Positions 26,985 to 34,987 of a stretch of 64,000 nt of DNA are shown piece by piece. This stretch comes from CAIRDP01 sp037138335. GTDB lineage: Bacteria > Bacteroidota > Bacteroidia > Bacteroidales > FEN-979. Each line of letters begins with the position of its first letter. The first letter of the stretch is position 1. Under the pieces are notes generated by a model, which saw only the letters and a list, made by a program, of their open reading frames with translations, was not told where the DNA came from and ran no database searches. The DNA is taken from assembly GCA_037138335.1 (NCBI GenBank), contig JBAXIO010000001.1:291230-355229 (forward strand), in the 5' to 3' direction. The position numbers and the translations under genes are program-made.

Positions 26985-27431
26985 TTAGTTTTTCCCGAAA
27001 GAAATATCGTTTGGAAGTTCATTCTTGTCATTGTCAAGATGTGGGAAATGTTTTTTCAACTGTTCCCCTGCGGCAGAGATGGCAGCGATAAGTCCTTCAG
27101 TAAATTTATTTTCCCTGAAATCGAGGAGCATCCTGTGCTTGATATTATCCCAGAAATTCTCAGGTACAACCTTATGTATCCCATTGTCGCCCAGGATAGC
27201 AAACTGCCTGCTTCTTACAGCCAGGTATATCAGTACCCCGTTTCTGAGCCGGGTTTTATTCATGCTTAACTGCCTGAAAAGATAGGCCGCACGGTCAAGC
27301 ACATCCCCTTTCAGGGTATTTTCAATATGGACCCGGATCTCACCCGATGTTTGAAGCTCTGCATCGGCTATAGCTTTAGTTATTGCCTTCTGCTGCTCCG
27401 GGCTGAAGAAATCCCTTGCTGTTGTTCCCAT
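26985..27431 (-). CDS. TPM-domain protein, soluble
   Basis: 148 residues with a TPM domain (residues about 10-135; SGEIRVHIENTL, NGVLIYLAVRSRQFAILGD) and no signal peptide or membrane helix. It sits between lemA and the membrane TPM gene, a LemA-TPM-TPM arrangement seen widely in Bacteroidota. Function unknown. Confidence 0.88.
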   Translation of the reverse strand: MGTTARDFFSPEQQKAITKAIADAELQTSGEIRVHIENTLKGDVLDRAAYLFRQLSMNKTRLRNGVLIYLAVRSRQFAILGDNGIHKVVPENFWDNIKHRMLLDFRENKFTEGLIAAISAAGEQLKKHFPHLDNDKNELPNDISFGKN

Positions 27432-27479
27432 GGTTTTGGTTTTTAAACTCCGGGATAACTTCCCGTAAAAAGGTAAATA

Positions 27480-27505
27480 CCCCGGGCCAGTTACTATGCC
27501 CGGGG
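27480..27505 (-). terminator. GC-rich hairpin downstream of lemA
   Basis: Perfect 8-bp stem CCCCGGGC / GCCCGGGG with a 10-nt loop, followed on the minus strand by a T-rich stretch (TATTTACCTTTTT). A probable terminator between lemA and the TPM genes. Confidence 0.65.
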
Positions 27506-27519
27506 TTTATGCCACAGAT

Positions 27520-28116
27520 TTAGAATTTTACTTCAGGAGCTTTCTCGGCACCCTGAACGGCTTTGAAAAATGCCTTTTCCTTGAACCCGAACATGCCGGC
27601 AAAAATGTTTGAAGGGAACCTCTTAACCTGGATGTTGTAATCCTGAACCACTTCATTGAATTTCATCCGTTCAACCGTGATCCTGTTTTCGGTCCCTTCA
27701 AGCTGGGCCTGCAGTTCGCTGAAATTCTGAGTTGCTTTTAACTGGGGGTAATTCTCTGTCACCATCATCAGTCTCGACAAGGTCGAACTGAGATTGTCCT
27801 GGGCAGCCTGGAACCTCTGAAGGGAGGCTTCGTCGAGGTTTTTAGGGCTGATCGTTACCTTGGTGGCACTGGCCCTGGCCTCTATCACATCGGTAAGTGT
27901 TTTCTGCTCAAAATTGGCAACACCCTTGACCGTATTTACAAGATTCGGAATGAGGTCCGAACGCCTCTGGTATACGTTTTCAACCTGGGCCCACTGCTGC
28001 TGCACGACCTGGTCCTTGGTTACTAGATTGTTGTATGAGCCCTGCCCCCATGAAAAAAGGAGAATTGCTGCAAGTACAACCACGATCAGAATGATCCAAC
28101 CTTTACTGAGTTTCAT
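27520..28116 (-). CDS. lemA: LemA family protein
   Basis: 198 residues: one N-terminal membrane helix (WIILIVVVLAAILLFSW), then a long alpha-helical domain with the LemA signature (VENVYQRRSDLIPNLVNTVKG) and a C-terminal FPSNIFAGMFGF segment. Start MKLSKGWI chosen; the longer frame runs into a hairpin. Membrane-anchored protein of uncertain role, paired with TPM proteins. Confidence 0.93.
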   Translation of the reverse strand: MKLSKGWIILIVVVLAAILLFSWGQGSYNNLVTKDQVVQQQWAQVENVYQRRSDLIPNLVNTVKGVANFEQKTLTDVIEARASATKVTISPKNLDEASLQRFQAAQDNLSSTLSRLMMVTENYPQLKATQNFSELQAQLEGTENRITVERMKFNEVVQDYNIQVKRFPSNIFAGMFGFKEKAFFKAVQGAEKAPEVKF

Positions 28117-28143
28117 ACTGTTTGTTTTTGGTTTTTGTTGTTT

Positions 28144-28166
28144 TACCGGCGGCATTGCCGCCGGTA
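28144..28166. repeat. Perfect inverted repeat between htpG and lemA
   Basis: TACCGGCGGC / GCCGCCGGTA with a 3-base spacer. It lies in the spacer after the htpG stop. There is no T-run on the minus strand, so a classical terminator for htpG is uncertain; it could be part of the lemA leader. Confidence 0.7.
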
Positions 28167-28217
28167 TTGTTTATTTAATTGGCTTATTTGACGTAAATAT
28201 ACTGTAAAGTTACAGTT

Positions 28218-30119
28218 TTAGATAGTTTCGATATTCCGCTTGATGAACTCTGCGAGGTCTTTCCCTTTCAGCAGGTTCTGGGCAAGCATAGCCAGGTCAA
28301 AGAGCTGCCTGATCGTTTCGGCCTGTTTCCCTCCATCAGGTTCAAGCAATATCCTGCTGATCTTAGGATGGTTGGAATTGACTACGAGATTGTATTTTTC
28401 AGGCATAGTCCCCATGAAACTGTACCCACCTCCAAGTGCACTCATATCCTTCATCCTTCTCATGAATTCATCCTGGGTGATCAGCAGGGGAGCTTCCTTT
28501 TCACTGAGGCTTTCAAGGTGAATAGTAAATTTCTCTTTATCGATCTGCTTTTCCAGGATTTCCCTGAGGGCCTTCTGCTGGTCTTCGCTGAGTTTTGAGG
28601 GCAGGCTGTCTTCCTTCTCAATGAGCTTATCAACAGTATTGGAGTCGATTCGGGTAAACCTGGATTTTTCGAATTTCTGCTCCATCGTATTCACGAAATG
28701 GGTATCGATAATGCCATCCAGAAGCAAAACATCATAACCCCTGTCCTTCACGGCATCAATGAAACTGAATTGCTCTTCAGCATTGCTTGCATAAAGGTAG
28801 ATTAGGTTGCCGTTTTTATCTTTCTGTGTGTCTTTTATCTTAGCTTCGTATTCTTCGAATGTAAAATACTTCCCTTCAGTGTTTTTAAACAGGCAGAATT
28901 TCTTGGCCCTGTCAAAAAAGTCAGGTTCAGATATTATCCCGTATTCGATAAATACCTTGATATCGTCCCATTTGGCTTCAAAATCGGCACGGTTTTCCTT
29001 GAACGTAGATTCCAGCTTATCGGCAACCTTTTTGGTAATATGGTTGCTTATTTTTTTAACGTTCGGATCAGACTGAAGGTAGGAGCGGGATACATTCAGG
29101 GGAATATCAGGCGAGTCAAGCACCCCATGGAGTAAGGTAAGAAATTCAGGGACAATGCCTTCCACCGAATCGGTAACAAAAACCTGGTTGGAATAAAGCT
29201 GTATCTTATTCTTCTGGACTTCCATGGTTTTCTTAACCTTGGGAAAATACAGTATCCCGGTAAGGTTAAAGGGGTAGTCAACGTTTAAATGGATCTGGAA
29301 TAAAGGTTCTTCGAAAGTATAAGGATACAGTTCCCTGTAAAAGCTTTTATAGTCCTCGTCTTTGAGATCAACAGGTTTCTTCTTCCACAAAGGATCTGTA
29401 TTATTGATGATCCTTGGCTTTTCAACCTCAATTTCCTTGTCATTCCCCTTTTCATCTTTCTCACCGGGAACTTTCTCCCAGGTTTTTTCGCTTCCGAAAC
29501 GTATGGGGACGGGCAGGAATTTGCAGTATTTCTTCAGTATCTCGAGGATCTTGTATTCTTCAAGGTAATCCTTTGAGTCATCGGCTATATGCAGGATGAT
29601 TTCGGTACCACGGTCCTTTTTCTTGCTGTCATCCATGGTATAATCAGGGCTGCCGTCGCATTCCCAGAGAACAGGCTTGGTATCGCCTTCGGTTTTATAT
29701 GTTTTGGTATGGATCTCAACTTTGTCGGAAACCATGAAGCTCGAATAGAACCCAAGCCCGAAATGGCCTATGATAGCATTCATCTCAGCTTCCGACTTTG
29801 TTTTAAACTGGGTAATGAATTCTTCGGCGCTGGAGAATGCGATCTGGTTGATGTATTTATCAACTTCCTCGGCATTCATCCCTATACCTTTATCTTTTAC
29901 GGAAATGGTTTTTCTTTTCGGATTTACCTTGACTTCTATGGTCAGGTCACCGAGATCACCTGTAAACTTGCCAATTGAAGAAAGCGTTTTCAGCTTCTGT
30001 GTAGCATCCACAGCATTCGAGATCAGTTCGCGAAGAAAAATCTCATGCTCCGAATACAGGAATTTTTTGATGATAGGGAAAATGTTCTCAGTCTGAACAT
30101 TGATCTTGCCTTTCTGCAT
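28218..30119 (-). CDS. htpG: Molecular chaperone HtpG (Hsp90)
   Basis: 633 residues. The N-terminal GHKL ATPase motifs are visible (ELISNAVDATQKL, KDKGIGMNAEEV, GHFGLGFYSSFMV). The middle domain (LNVSRSYLQSD) and C-terminal dimerisation domain follow. Start MQKGKINVQTENIFPIIKK is the family start. The longer open frame upstream reads through the 8-bp repeat array and is not real. Confidence 0.97.
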   Translation of the reverse strand: MQKGKINVQTENIFPIIKKFLYSEHEIFLRELISNAVDATQKLKTLSSIGKFTGDLGDLTIEVKVNPKRKTISVKDKGIGMNAEEVDKYINQIAFSSAEEFITQFKTKSEAEMNAIIGHFGLGFYSSFMVSDKVEIHTKTYKTEGDTKPVLWECDGSPDYTMDDSKKKDRGTEIILHIADDSKDYLEEYKILEILKKYCKFLPVPIRFGSEKTWEKVPGEKDEKGNDKEIEVEKPRIINNTDPLWKKKPVDLKDEDYKSFYRELYPYTFEEPLFQIHLNVDYPFNLTGILYFPKVKKTMEVQKNKIQLYSNQVFVTDSVEGIVPEFLTLLHGVLDSPDIPLNVSRSYLQSDPNVKKISNHITKKVADKLESTFKENRADFEAKWDDIKVFIEYGIISEPDFFDRAKKFCLFKNTEGKYFTFEEYEAKIKDTQKDKNGNLIYLYASNAEEQFSFIDAVKDRGYDVLLLDGIIDTHFVNTMEQKFEKSRFTRIDSNTVDKLIEKEDSLPSKLSEDQQKALREILEKQIDKEKFTIHLESLSEKEAPLLITQDEFMRRMKDMSALGGGYSFMGTMPEKYNLVVNSNHPKISRILLEPDGGKQAETIRQLFDLAMLAQNLLKGKDLAEFIKRNIETI

Positions 30120-30259
30120 AGTATACTTTGTTTTTATTGTTATTATAATTCCGGCTACGCCGGATGTTGTTTTACTGAAACCAGGGTTTCTCCCGGCAGG
30201 TGCTGCGATATATACAAAGCAAGTGCCATTGTTTACTTCCTGACAAAATGACAATTGTT

Positions 30260-30355
30260 CTGGATGACTGGAAGACTGGATGACTGGATGACTGGATGGC
30301 TGGATGACTGGATGACTGGATGGCTGGATAACTGGATGAATGGATAACTGGATGG
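30260..30355. repeat. 8-bp tandem repeat array, 12 copies
   Basis: Twelve consecutive 8-mers of CTGGATGA type (variants CTGGAAGA, CTGGATGG, CTGGATAA, ATGGATAA). They fill the middle of the 347-bp divergent spacer between htpG (30119) and ilvE (30467). Apart from this array, I see in that spacer only a small GC hairpin near 30152. Confidence 0.9.
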
Positions 30356-30466
30356 TGTGATAGGCGATGGAATGGAAAATTTTTGCACATCCCCGGTTAC
30401 GGTGAAAATAAATTTCTAAATTTACAAGGTCTTTGTTGCTGAGAACTAACACCTAAAACTACTTAT

Positions 30467-31486
30467 ATGACTGCTATTGATTGGAAAAACCTGCCTTTCG
30501 GTTATTTTAAGACCGATTTCAATGTTCGTGCTTACTGGAAAGACGGCAAATGGAGCGAACTGGAAGTCACCGACTCGGAATACATTAACATGCATATGGC
30601 CGCAACCTGTCTGCATTACGGGCAGGAAGCCTTTGAGGGGCTCAAAGCCTTTACCGGGGTTGATGGCAGGATAAGGATTTTCAGGCTTGAGGAAAACTGC
30701 AAGCGTATAAATAATTCTGCTGTAGGCCTAATTATGCCTGAGATCCCGCTTGAGATGTTCAGGGAGGCAGTTTTAAAGGTGGTTCAATTGAATAAAAAGT
30801 ACATCCCGCCATACGGGGAAGGTGCATCGCTATACATCCGCCCGATCCTGATAGGTACAGGCCCCGAGGTTGGGGTAAAACCTTCACGGGAATATACTTT
30901 CCTGATCTTCGTCGGTCCCGTCGGCCCCTATTTCAAGGAAGGTTTCAACCCTGTTAAGATGCAGATCGTAAGGGATTTTGACCGTGCCGCCCCTCTTGGT
31001 ACAGGGCATATTAAAGTAGGAGGAAATTACGCTGCCAGCCTCAGGGCCGGTGTCCGCGCCCATGCCGAAGGATTTGCCTCATGTATTTTCCTGGATGCCA
31101 AAGAAAAGAAGTATATAGATGAAGCCGGGCCCGCAAACTTTTTCGGGATCAAAGGCGATACGTATATCACCCCTAATTCACATTCCATCCTGCCTTCAAT
31201 TACGAACATGTCGCTTCGCACCATTGCACATGATATCGGGATGAAAGTTGAACTAAGGCCTGTTCCTGTAGAGGAACTTGCCGAGTTTGATGAAGTTGGC
31301 GCCTGCGGCACGGCCGCGGTGATCTCCCCGATCTGTTCCATCCATGACAGGGATTCCGACAAGGTGTACCAGTTTTGCAAGGACGGCACGGCTGGCAAGG
31401 TATCACTGAGGCTTTATACGATACTCAGGGATATCCAGGACGGCAAGATCCCTGATAAGTTTCAATGGATAACGTTCGTGGAATAA
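30467..31486 (+). CDS. ilvE: Branched-chain amino acid aminotransferase
   Basis: 339 residues, fold-type IV PLP enzyme for the last step of Val/Leu/Ile synthesis or the first step of their breakdown. Motifs: CLHYGQEAFEGLKAF, the PLP-lysine region GHIKVGGNYAASL, and EAGPANFFGIKG. BCAT-II-like length. The stop is followed within 9 bp by a heptad repeat array. Confidence 0.95.
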   Translation: MTAIDWKNLPFGYFKTDFNVRAYWKDGKWSELEVTDSEYINMHMAATCLHYGQEAFEGLKAFTGVDGRIRIFRLEENCKRINNSAVGLIMPEIPLEMFREAVLKVVQLNKKYIPPYGEGASLYIRPILIGTGPEVGVKPSREYTFLIFVGPVGPYFKEGFNPVKMQIVRDFDRAAPLGTGHIKVGGNYAASLRAGVRAHAEGFASCIFLDAKEKKYIDEAGPANFFGIKGDTYITPNSHSILPSITNMSLRTIAHDIGMKVELRPVPVEELAEFDEVGACGTAAVISPICSIHDRDSDKVYQFCKDGTAGKVSLRLYTILRDIQDGKIPDKFQWITFVE

Positions 31487-31494
31487 TCTCTCCC

Positions 31495-31615
31495 TTGTGA
31501 CTGGTGACTGGTGACTTGTGACTGGTGACTGGTGACTTGTGACTGGTGACTTGTGACTTGTGACTGGTGACTGGCAACAGATCACTATTTACCCTTCACC
31601 ATTCACTGTTCACTT
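31495..31615. repeat. Heptad repeat array between ilvE and pyrF
   Basis: Eleven consecutive 7-mers TKGTGAC (31495-31571), then a degenerate stretch and three TTCACNN heptads (31595-31615). The last heptads encode the final residues and stop of pyrF. Confidence 0.9.
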
Positions 31616-32436
31616 AAAATGGCGTCCATTTCCTGTTGCATCTTACCGGCTTCTTCCCTTGCTTTTTCTGCAAAGTCGGTGCCGTTTGATGCATAAATAA
31701 TGTTACGGCTTGAATTTACGAGCAATCCGCAGTCTTTGGTAAGACCGTATTTCGCAACTTCCTGGAGGCTTCCGCCCTGTGCGCCCACACCGGGGACAAG
31801 AAGAAAATGGTCTGGGACGATTTTCCTGATGCCGCCTAACATTTCGGCTTTTGTAGCTCCAACTACATACATCATATTATCCCTGCTGCCCCAATATTTT
31901 GATTTGTTCAGGACCTGCTCGAACAGCTTTGTATCGCCACTGGTAAAAAACTGAAAATCTTCTGCACCCTTGTTGGATGTAAGCGCCAGGACTATGATCC
32001 ATTTCGAAGGATAGGAGAGGAAGGGTTTGACCGAATCTTCCCCCATGTAAGGAGCAACGGTAACCGCATCAAAGTCAAGGCCTGATGAGGCTTTGTCAAA
32101 CATGGCCCTGGCGTACTGCTGTGAGGTGTTGCCTATATCTCCCCTCTTTGCATCGGCTATCGTAAAGGCCTGCCCGGGATATGTTGTATTTATATAATTT
32201 ATAGTCCGGGTAAGGCTTTCCCATCCCTTCACCCCGTAACATTCATAAAAAGCAAAGTTCGGTTTATAGGCTACGGTCAGGTCAATGGTAGCGTCGACGA
32301 TAGCCTTGTTAAATTCAAAGATAGGGTCATCGAGGCCCTTCAGATGGGCCGGGATTTTATTAATATCGGTATCGAGACCTATGCAGAGGAAGGATTTTTT
32401 TCTCCGGATAAGGTTGATGAGGTCTTGTCTGGTCAT
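31603..32436 (-). CDS. pyrF: Orotidine-5'-phosphate decarboxylase
   Basis: 277 residues, the longer bacterial type of OMP decarboxylase (last step of UMP synthesis). Motifs: CIGLDTDINKIP, the catalytic TIADAKRGDIGNTS segment with its Asp and Lys, and VAPYMGED. The C-terminal residues SEQ and the stop codon are encoded by heptad repeat sequence. Confidence 0.96.
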   Translation of the reverse strand: MTRQDLINLIRRKKSFLCIGLDTDINKIPAHLKGLDDPIFEFNKAIVDATIDLTVAYKPNFAFYECYGVKGWESLTRTINYINTTYPGQAFTIADAKRGDIGNTSQQYARAMFDKASSGLDFDAVTVAPYMGEDSVKPFLSYPSKWIIVLALTSNKGAEDFQFFTSGDTKLFEQVLNKSKYWGSRDNMMYVVGATKAEMLGGIRKIVPDHFLLVPGVGAQGGSLQEVAKYGLTKDCGLLVNSSRNIIYASNGTDFAEKAREEAGKMQQEMDAILSEQ

Positions 32437-32470
32437 GTTTTTGTGAGTTTATTATCCATTATGATGTTAG

Positions 32471-32539
32471 TGAATAGTGACTAGTGACTGGTTACTAGTG
32501 ATTGTTCACTGATCACTGTTCACTGTTCACCATTCGCTG
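32471..32539. repeat. Heptad repeat array between pyrF and prfA, inverted halves
   Basis: Left half tgaatag, tgactag, tgactgg, ttactag; right half ttcactg, atcactg, ttcactg, ttcacca, ttcgctg. The two halves are partly complementary, so the RNA could fold back. The array ends 2 bp from the prfA stop. Confidence 0.85.
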
Positions 32540-32541
32540 AA

Positions 32542-33612
32542 CTAGCTGACCGCTTCTTTCAGCCTCTCGGCGTTCTCGGCCAGCTGGAGCGCATCGATCA
32601 GTGGTTGAACGTCCCCGTCAAGCACCACGGGAAGGTTATATATGGTCATATTGATGCGGTGGTCGGTTACACGGCTTTGGGCATAATTATAGGTCCGGAT
32701 CTTGGCCGAGCGGTCTCCTGTTGAAACCATGGTTTTGCGTTTCTTGGAGATCTCATCGAGGTATTTCTGGTGTTCCATTTCGTAAAGCCTGGTCCTGAGC
32801 ACCTTCATAGCCTTTTCAAAATTCTTCATCTGGGATTTTTCATCCTGGCAGGTCACCACGATTCCTGAAGGTACATGAGTAAGCCGGATGGCCGAGTAGG
32901 TTGTATTGACCGACTGCCCGCCGGGTCCCGAGGAACAGTATGTGTCTTTGCGTACGTCGGAAGGTTTGATCTCCACGTCAAACTCATCCGCCTCAGGCAA
33001 AACAGCAACGGTGGCAGCAGAAGTATGGACACGGCCCTGGGTTTCTGTCTGGGGAACCCTCTGAACGCGGTGCACCCCCGATTCATATTTCATCTGGCCG
33101 TAGGCGCCATCACCGATGACATTGAAAATAACTTCCTTGTAACCGCCCATGGTGCCTTCCGAAAAATCAATCAGCTCTGTTTTCCATTTGCGGGCTTCGC
33201 AGTACTTTGAGTACATCCGGTAAAGGTCTCCCGCGAAAATACTGGCTTCATCTCCGCCTGTTCCTGCCCGTATCTCAACCACGGCATTTTTCCCGTCCTG
33301 GGGGTCGGTGGGGACAAGCATAAGGCGCACATCTTCTTCAAGCTGGTCTTTTGCGCGGCTCAGGGTTTCAAGTTCTTCTTTTGCCATTGTACGGAACTCC
33401 TCATCCTTTTCTTTATAAAGGATTTCCTTTGCATGTTCTATATTGGCAATAATGCTTTTATACCTTTCATAGGCCTCCATGATGGGCGTAAGTTCCTTGA
33501 AGTCCTTGTTCAGCTTAATGAAGCGTTTCATATCACTGACCACGTCAGGCTCGCTCATTTCCTTCTGAATATCATCGAACTTCAGCTTGATCGCTTCAAG
33601 TTTATCTAACAT
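32542..33612 (-). CDS. prfA: Peptide chain release factor 1
   Basis: 356 residues. Recognises UAA/UAG and triggers peptide release. The RF1 anticodon-like PxT region and the GGQ loop (CSSGPGGQSVNTT, catalytic GGQ) are present. Start ATG 33612 is used because the TTG at 33639 lies inside the -7 promoter element. Confidence 0.97.
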   Translation of the reverse strand: MLDKLEAIKLKFDDIQKEMSEPDVVSDMKRFIKLNKDFKELTPIMEAYERYKSIIANIEHAKEILYKEKDEEFRTMAKEELETLSRAKDQLEEDVRLMLVPTDPQDGKNAVVEIRAGTGGDEASIFAGDLYRMYSKYCEARKWKTELIDFSEGTMGGYKEVIFNVIGDGAYGQMKYESGVHRVQRVPQTETQGRVHTSAATVAVLPEADEFDVEIKPSDVRKDTYCSSGPGGQSVNTTYSAIRLTHVPSGIVVTCQDEKSQMKNFEKAMKVLRTRLYEMEHQKYLDEISKKRKTMVSTGDRSAKIRTYNYAQSRVTDHRINMTIYNLPVVLDGDVQPLIDALQLAENAERLKEAVS

Positions 33613-33636
33613 TGTTAAACCTCTTTTTTCGGGCTG

Positions 33637-33644
33637 CAAAGGTA
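33637..33644 (-). promoter_or_regulatory. -7 promoter element for prfA
   Basis: Minus-strand TACCTTTG, 24 bp before the ATG at 33612. Confidence 0.75.
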
Positions 33645-33691
33645 CGAAAATATCGTGAACCGGGAATAAGGAGCCGGAAACCGGATCGCAT

Positions 33692-33817
33692 ATTGGCAGT
33701 CAGCAGTCGGCAGTTGGCAGTCGGTAGTCAGCAGTCTGCATTCACCATTTACGAGTCGCGGTTCACGGACCACCGACCTCAGTTCACCAGTCACCAGTCA
33801 CTATTCACCATTCAGGG
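33692..33817. repeat. Heptad repeat array between prfA and purM
   Basis: Eighteen consecutive in-register 7-mers, first GTCRGCA-like (attggca, gtcagca, gtcggca, gttggca, gtcggta, gtcagca, gtctgca), then TTCACCA-like. The last heptad overlaps the purM stop codon. Confidence 0.9.
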
Positions 33818-34984
33818 ATAGGTATATTCCCCGTGTTCTGAGGAAATGGTAAGTTTTGGAGAACCTGAGTCTTCGACATGCCCTATGATCCTGGCTTCAA
33901 GATTGAATGCAGAAGCAATTTCAATGAGAGAGGGGGCGACAGATTCAGGCACATACAGCTCCATACGGTGCCCCATATTGAATACCCTGTACATCTCTTT
34001 CCAGTCTGTGCCTGATTGTTCCCGGATAAGCCTGAATAAGGGAGGCGTGGGGAAGAGTTGGTCCTTGACAATATGTAGGTTGCCGGAAAAATGCAGGATT
34101 TTTGTTTGTCCGCCCCCGCTGCAATGTATCATCCCGTGAATTTCCTTCCTGAAATTATTCAGAACCTCCCTGATCACAGGGGCATAAGTGCGGGTAGGGG
34201 AGAGAATCAGTTTCCCTATGCTGACCCCGTTGATTTCCGAAAGGTCGCTAAGGTTTTTATGCCCTGAATACACCAGTTCTGCCGGGATTGCAGGATCAAA
34301 GCTTTCGGGGTACAACCCGGCATATTGTTTATTTAAAACATCATGTCTGGCGGATGTCAGACCGTTGCTGCCCATGCCACCGTTGTATTCGCTTTCATAG
34401 CTCGTGCGGCCAAAGGATGCGAACCCGACGATCAGGTCGCCGGCTTGTATGCGCCCGTTGTCTATGACCTCGCTGCGCCTCATCCGGCAGCTAACAGTAG
34501 AATCAACAATTATCGTACGTACAAGGTCTCCGACATCGGCGGTTTCTCCCCCGGTCGACCATATGCCGATTCCGTGGGAGCGCATGGAAGCCAGGAATTC
34601 TTCAGTGCCATTGATGATCTCTGAGATCACTTCACCGGGGACCAGGTTTTTATTCCTGCCGATGGTGGAGGATAGCAGGATATTGCCGGTTGCACCCACG
34701 CAGAGAAGGTCGTCGAGGTTCATGACTATGGCGTCCTGTGCTATTCCTCGCCATACCGAGAGGTCGCCGGTTTCCTTCCAGTACAGGTAAGCAAGGGATG
34801 ATTTTGTGCCGGCCCCGTCGGCATGCATGATGTTGCACCAGGCTTCATCACTTCCGAGGATGTCGGGGATGATTTTGCAGAATGCGTTTGGGAACAGCCC
34901 TTTGTCAAGATTCTTTATGGCCGAGTGAACATCTTCCTTTTGTGAAGAAACGCCTCTTTTATCATATCTCGACGGATTGCTCAT
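33812..34984 (-). CDS. purM: Phosphoribosylformylglycinamidine cyclo-ligase (AIR synthase)
   Basis: 390 residues. ATP-dependent ring closure forming AIR in purine synthesis. Motifs: HADGAGTKSSLAY (catalytic and ATP region), NLDDLLCVGAT, and GMIHCSGGGQTKI. It is longer than E. coli PurM (about 345), as usual for the Bacteroidota form. Its ATG is 3 bp after the stop of the OmpA-family gene. Confidence 0.93.
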   Translation of the reverse strand: MSNPSRYDKRGVSSQKEDVHSAIKNLDKGLFPNAFCKIIPDILGSDEAWCNIMHADGAGTKSSLAYLYWKETGDLSVWRGIAQDAIVMNLDDLLCVGATGNILLSSTIGRNKNLVPGEVISEIINGTEEFLASMRSHGIGIWSTGGETADVGDLVRTIIVDSTVSCRMRRSEVIDNGRIQAGDLIVGFASFGRTSYESEYNGGMGSNGLTSARHDVLNKQYAGLYPESFDPAIPAELVYSGHKNLSDLSEINGVSIGKLILSPTRTYAPVIREVLNNFRKEIHGMIHCSGGGQTKILHFSGNLHIVKDQLFPTPPLFRLIREQSGTDWKEMYRVFNMGHRMELYVPESVAPSLIEIASAFNLEARIIGHVEDSGSPKLTISSEHGEYTYP

Positions 34985-34987
34985 GGA

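Noticed and set aside
30120..30452. N-terminal extension of htpG giving a 744-residue protein
   Set aside because: The extension reads through the 8-bp repeat array, giving a repetitive SSHPVIQ-type sequence unlike any HtpG. The family start MQKGKINVQTENIF at 30119 fits.
31495..33817. CRISPR array
   Set aside because: Repeats are 7 bp with no unique spacers of constant length and no cas genes.
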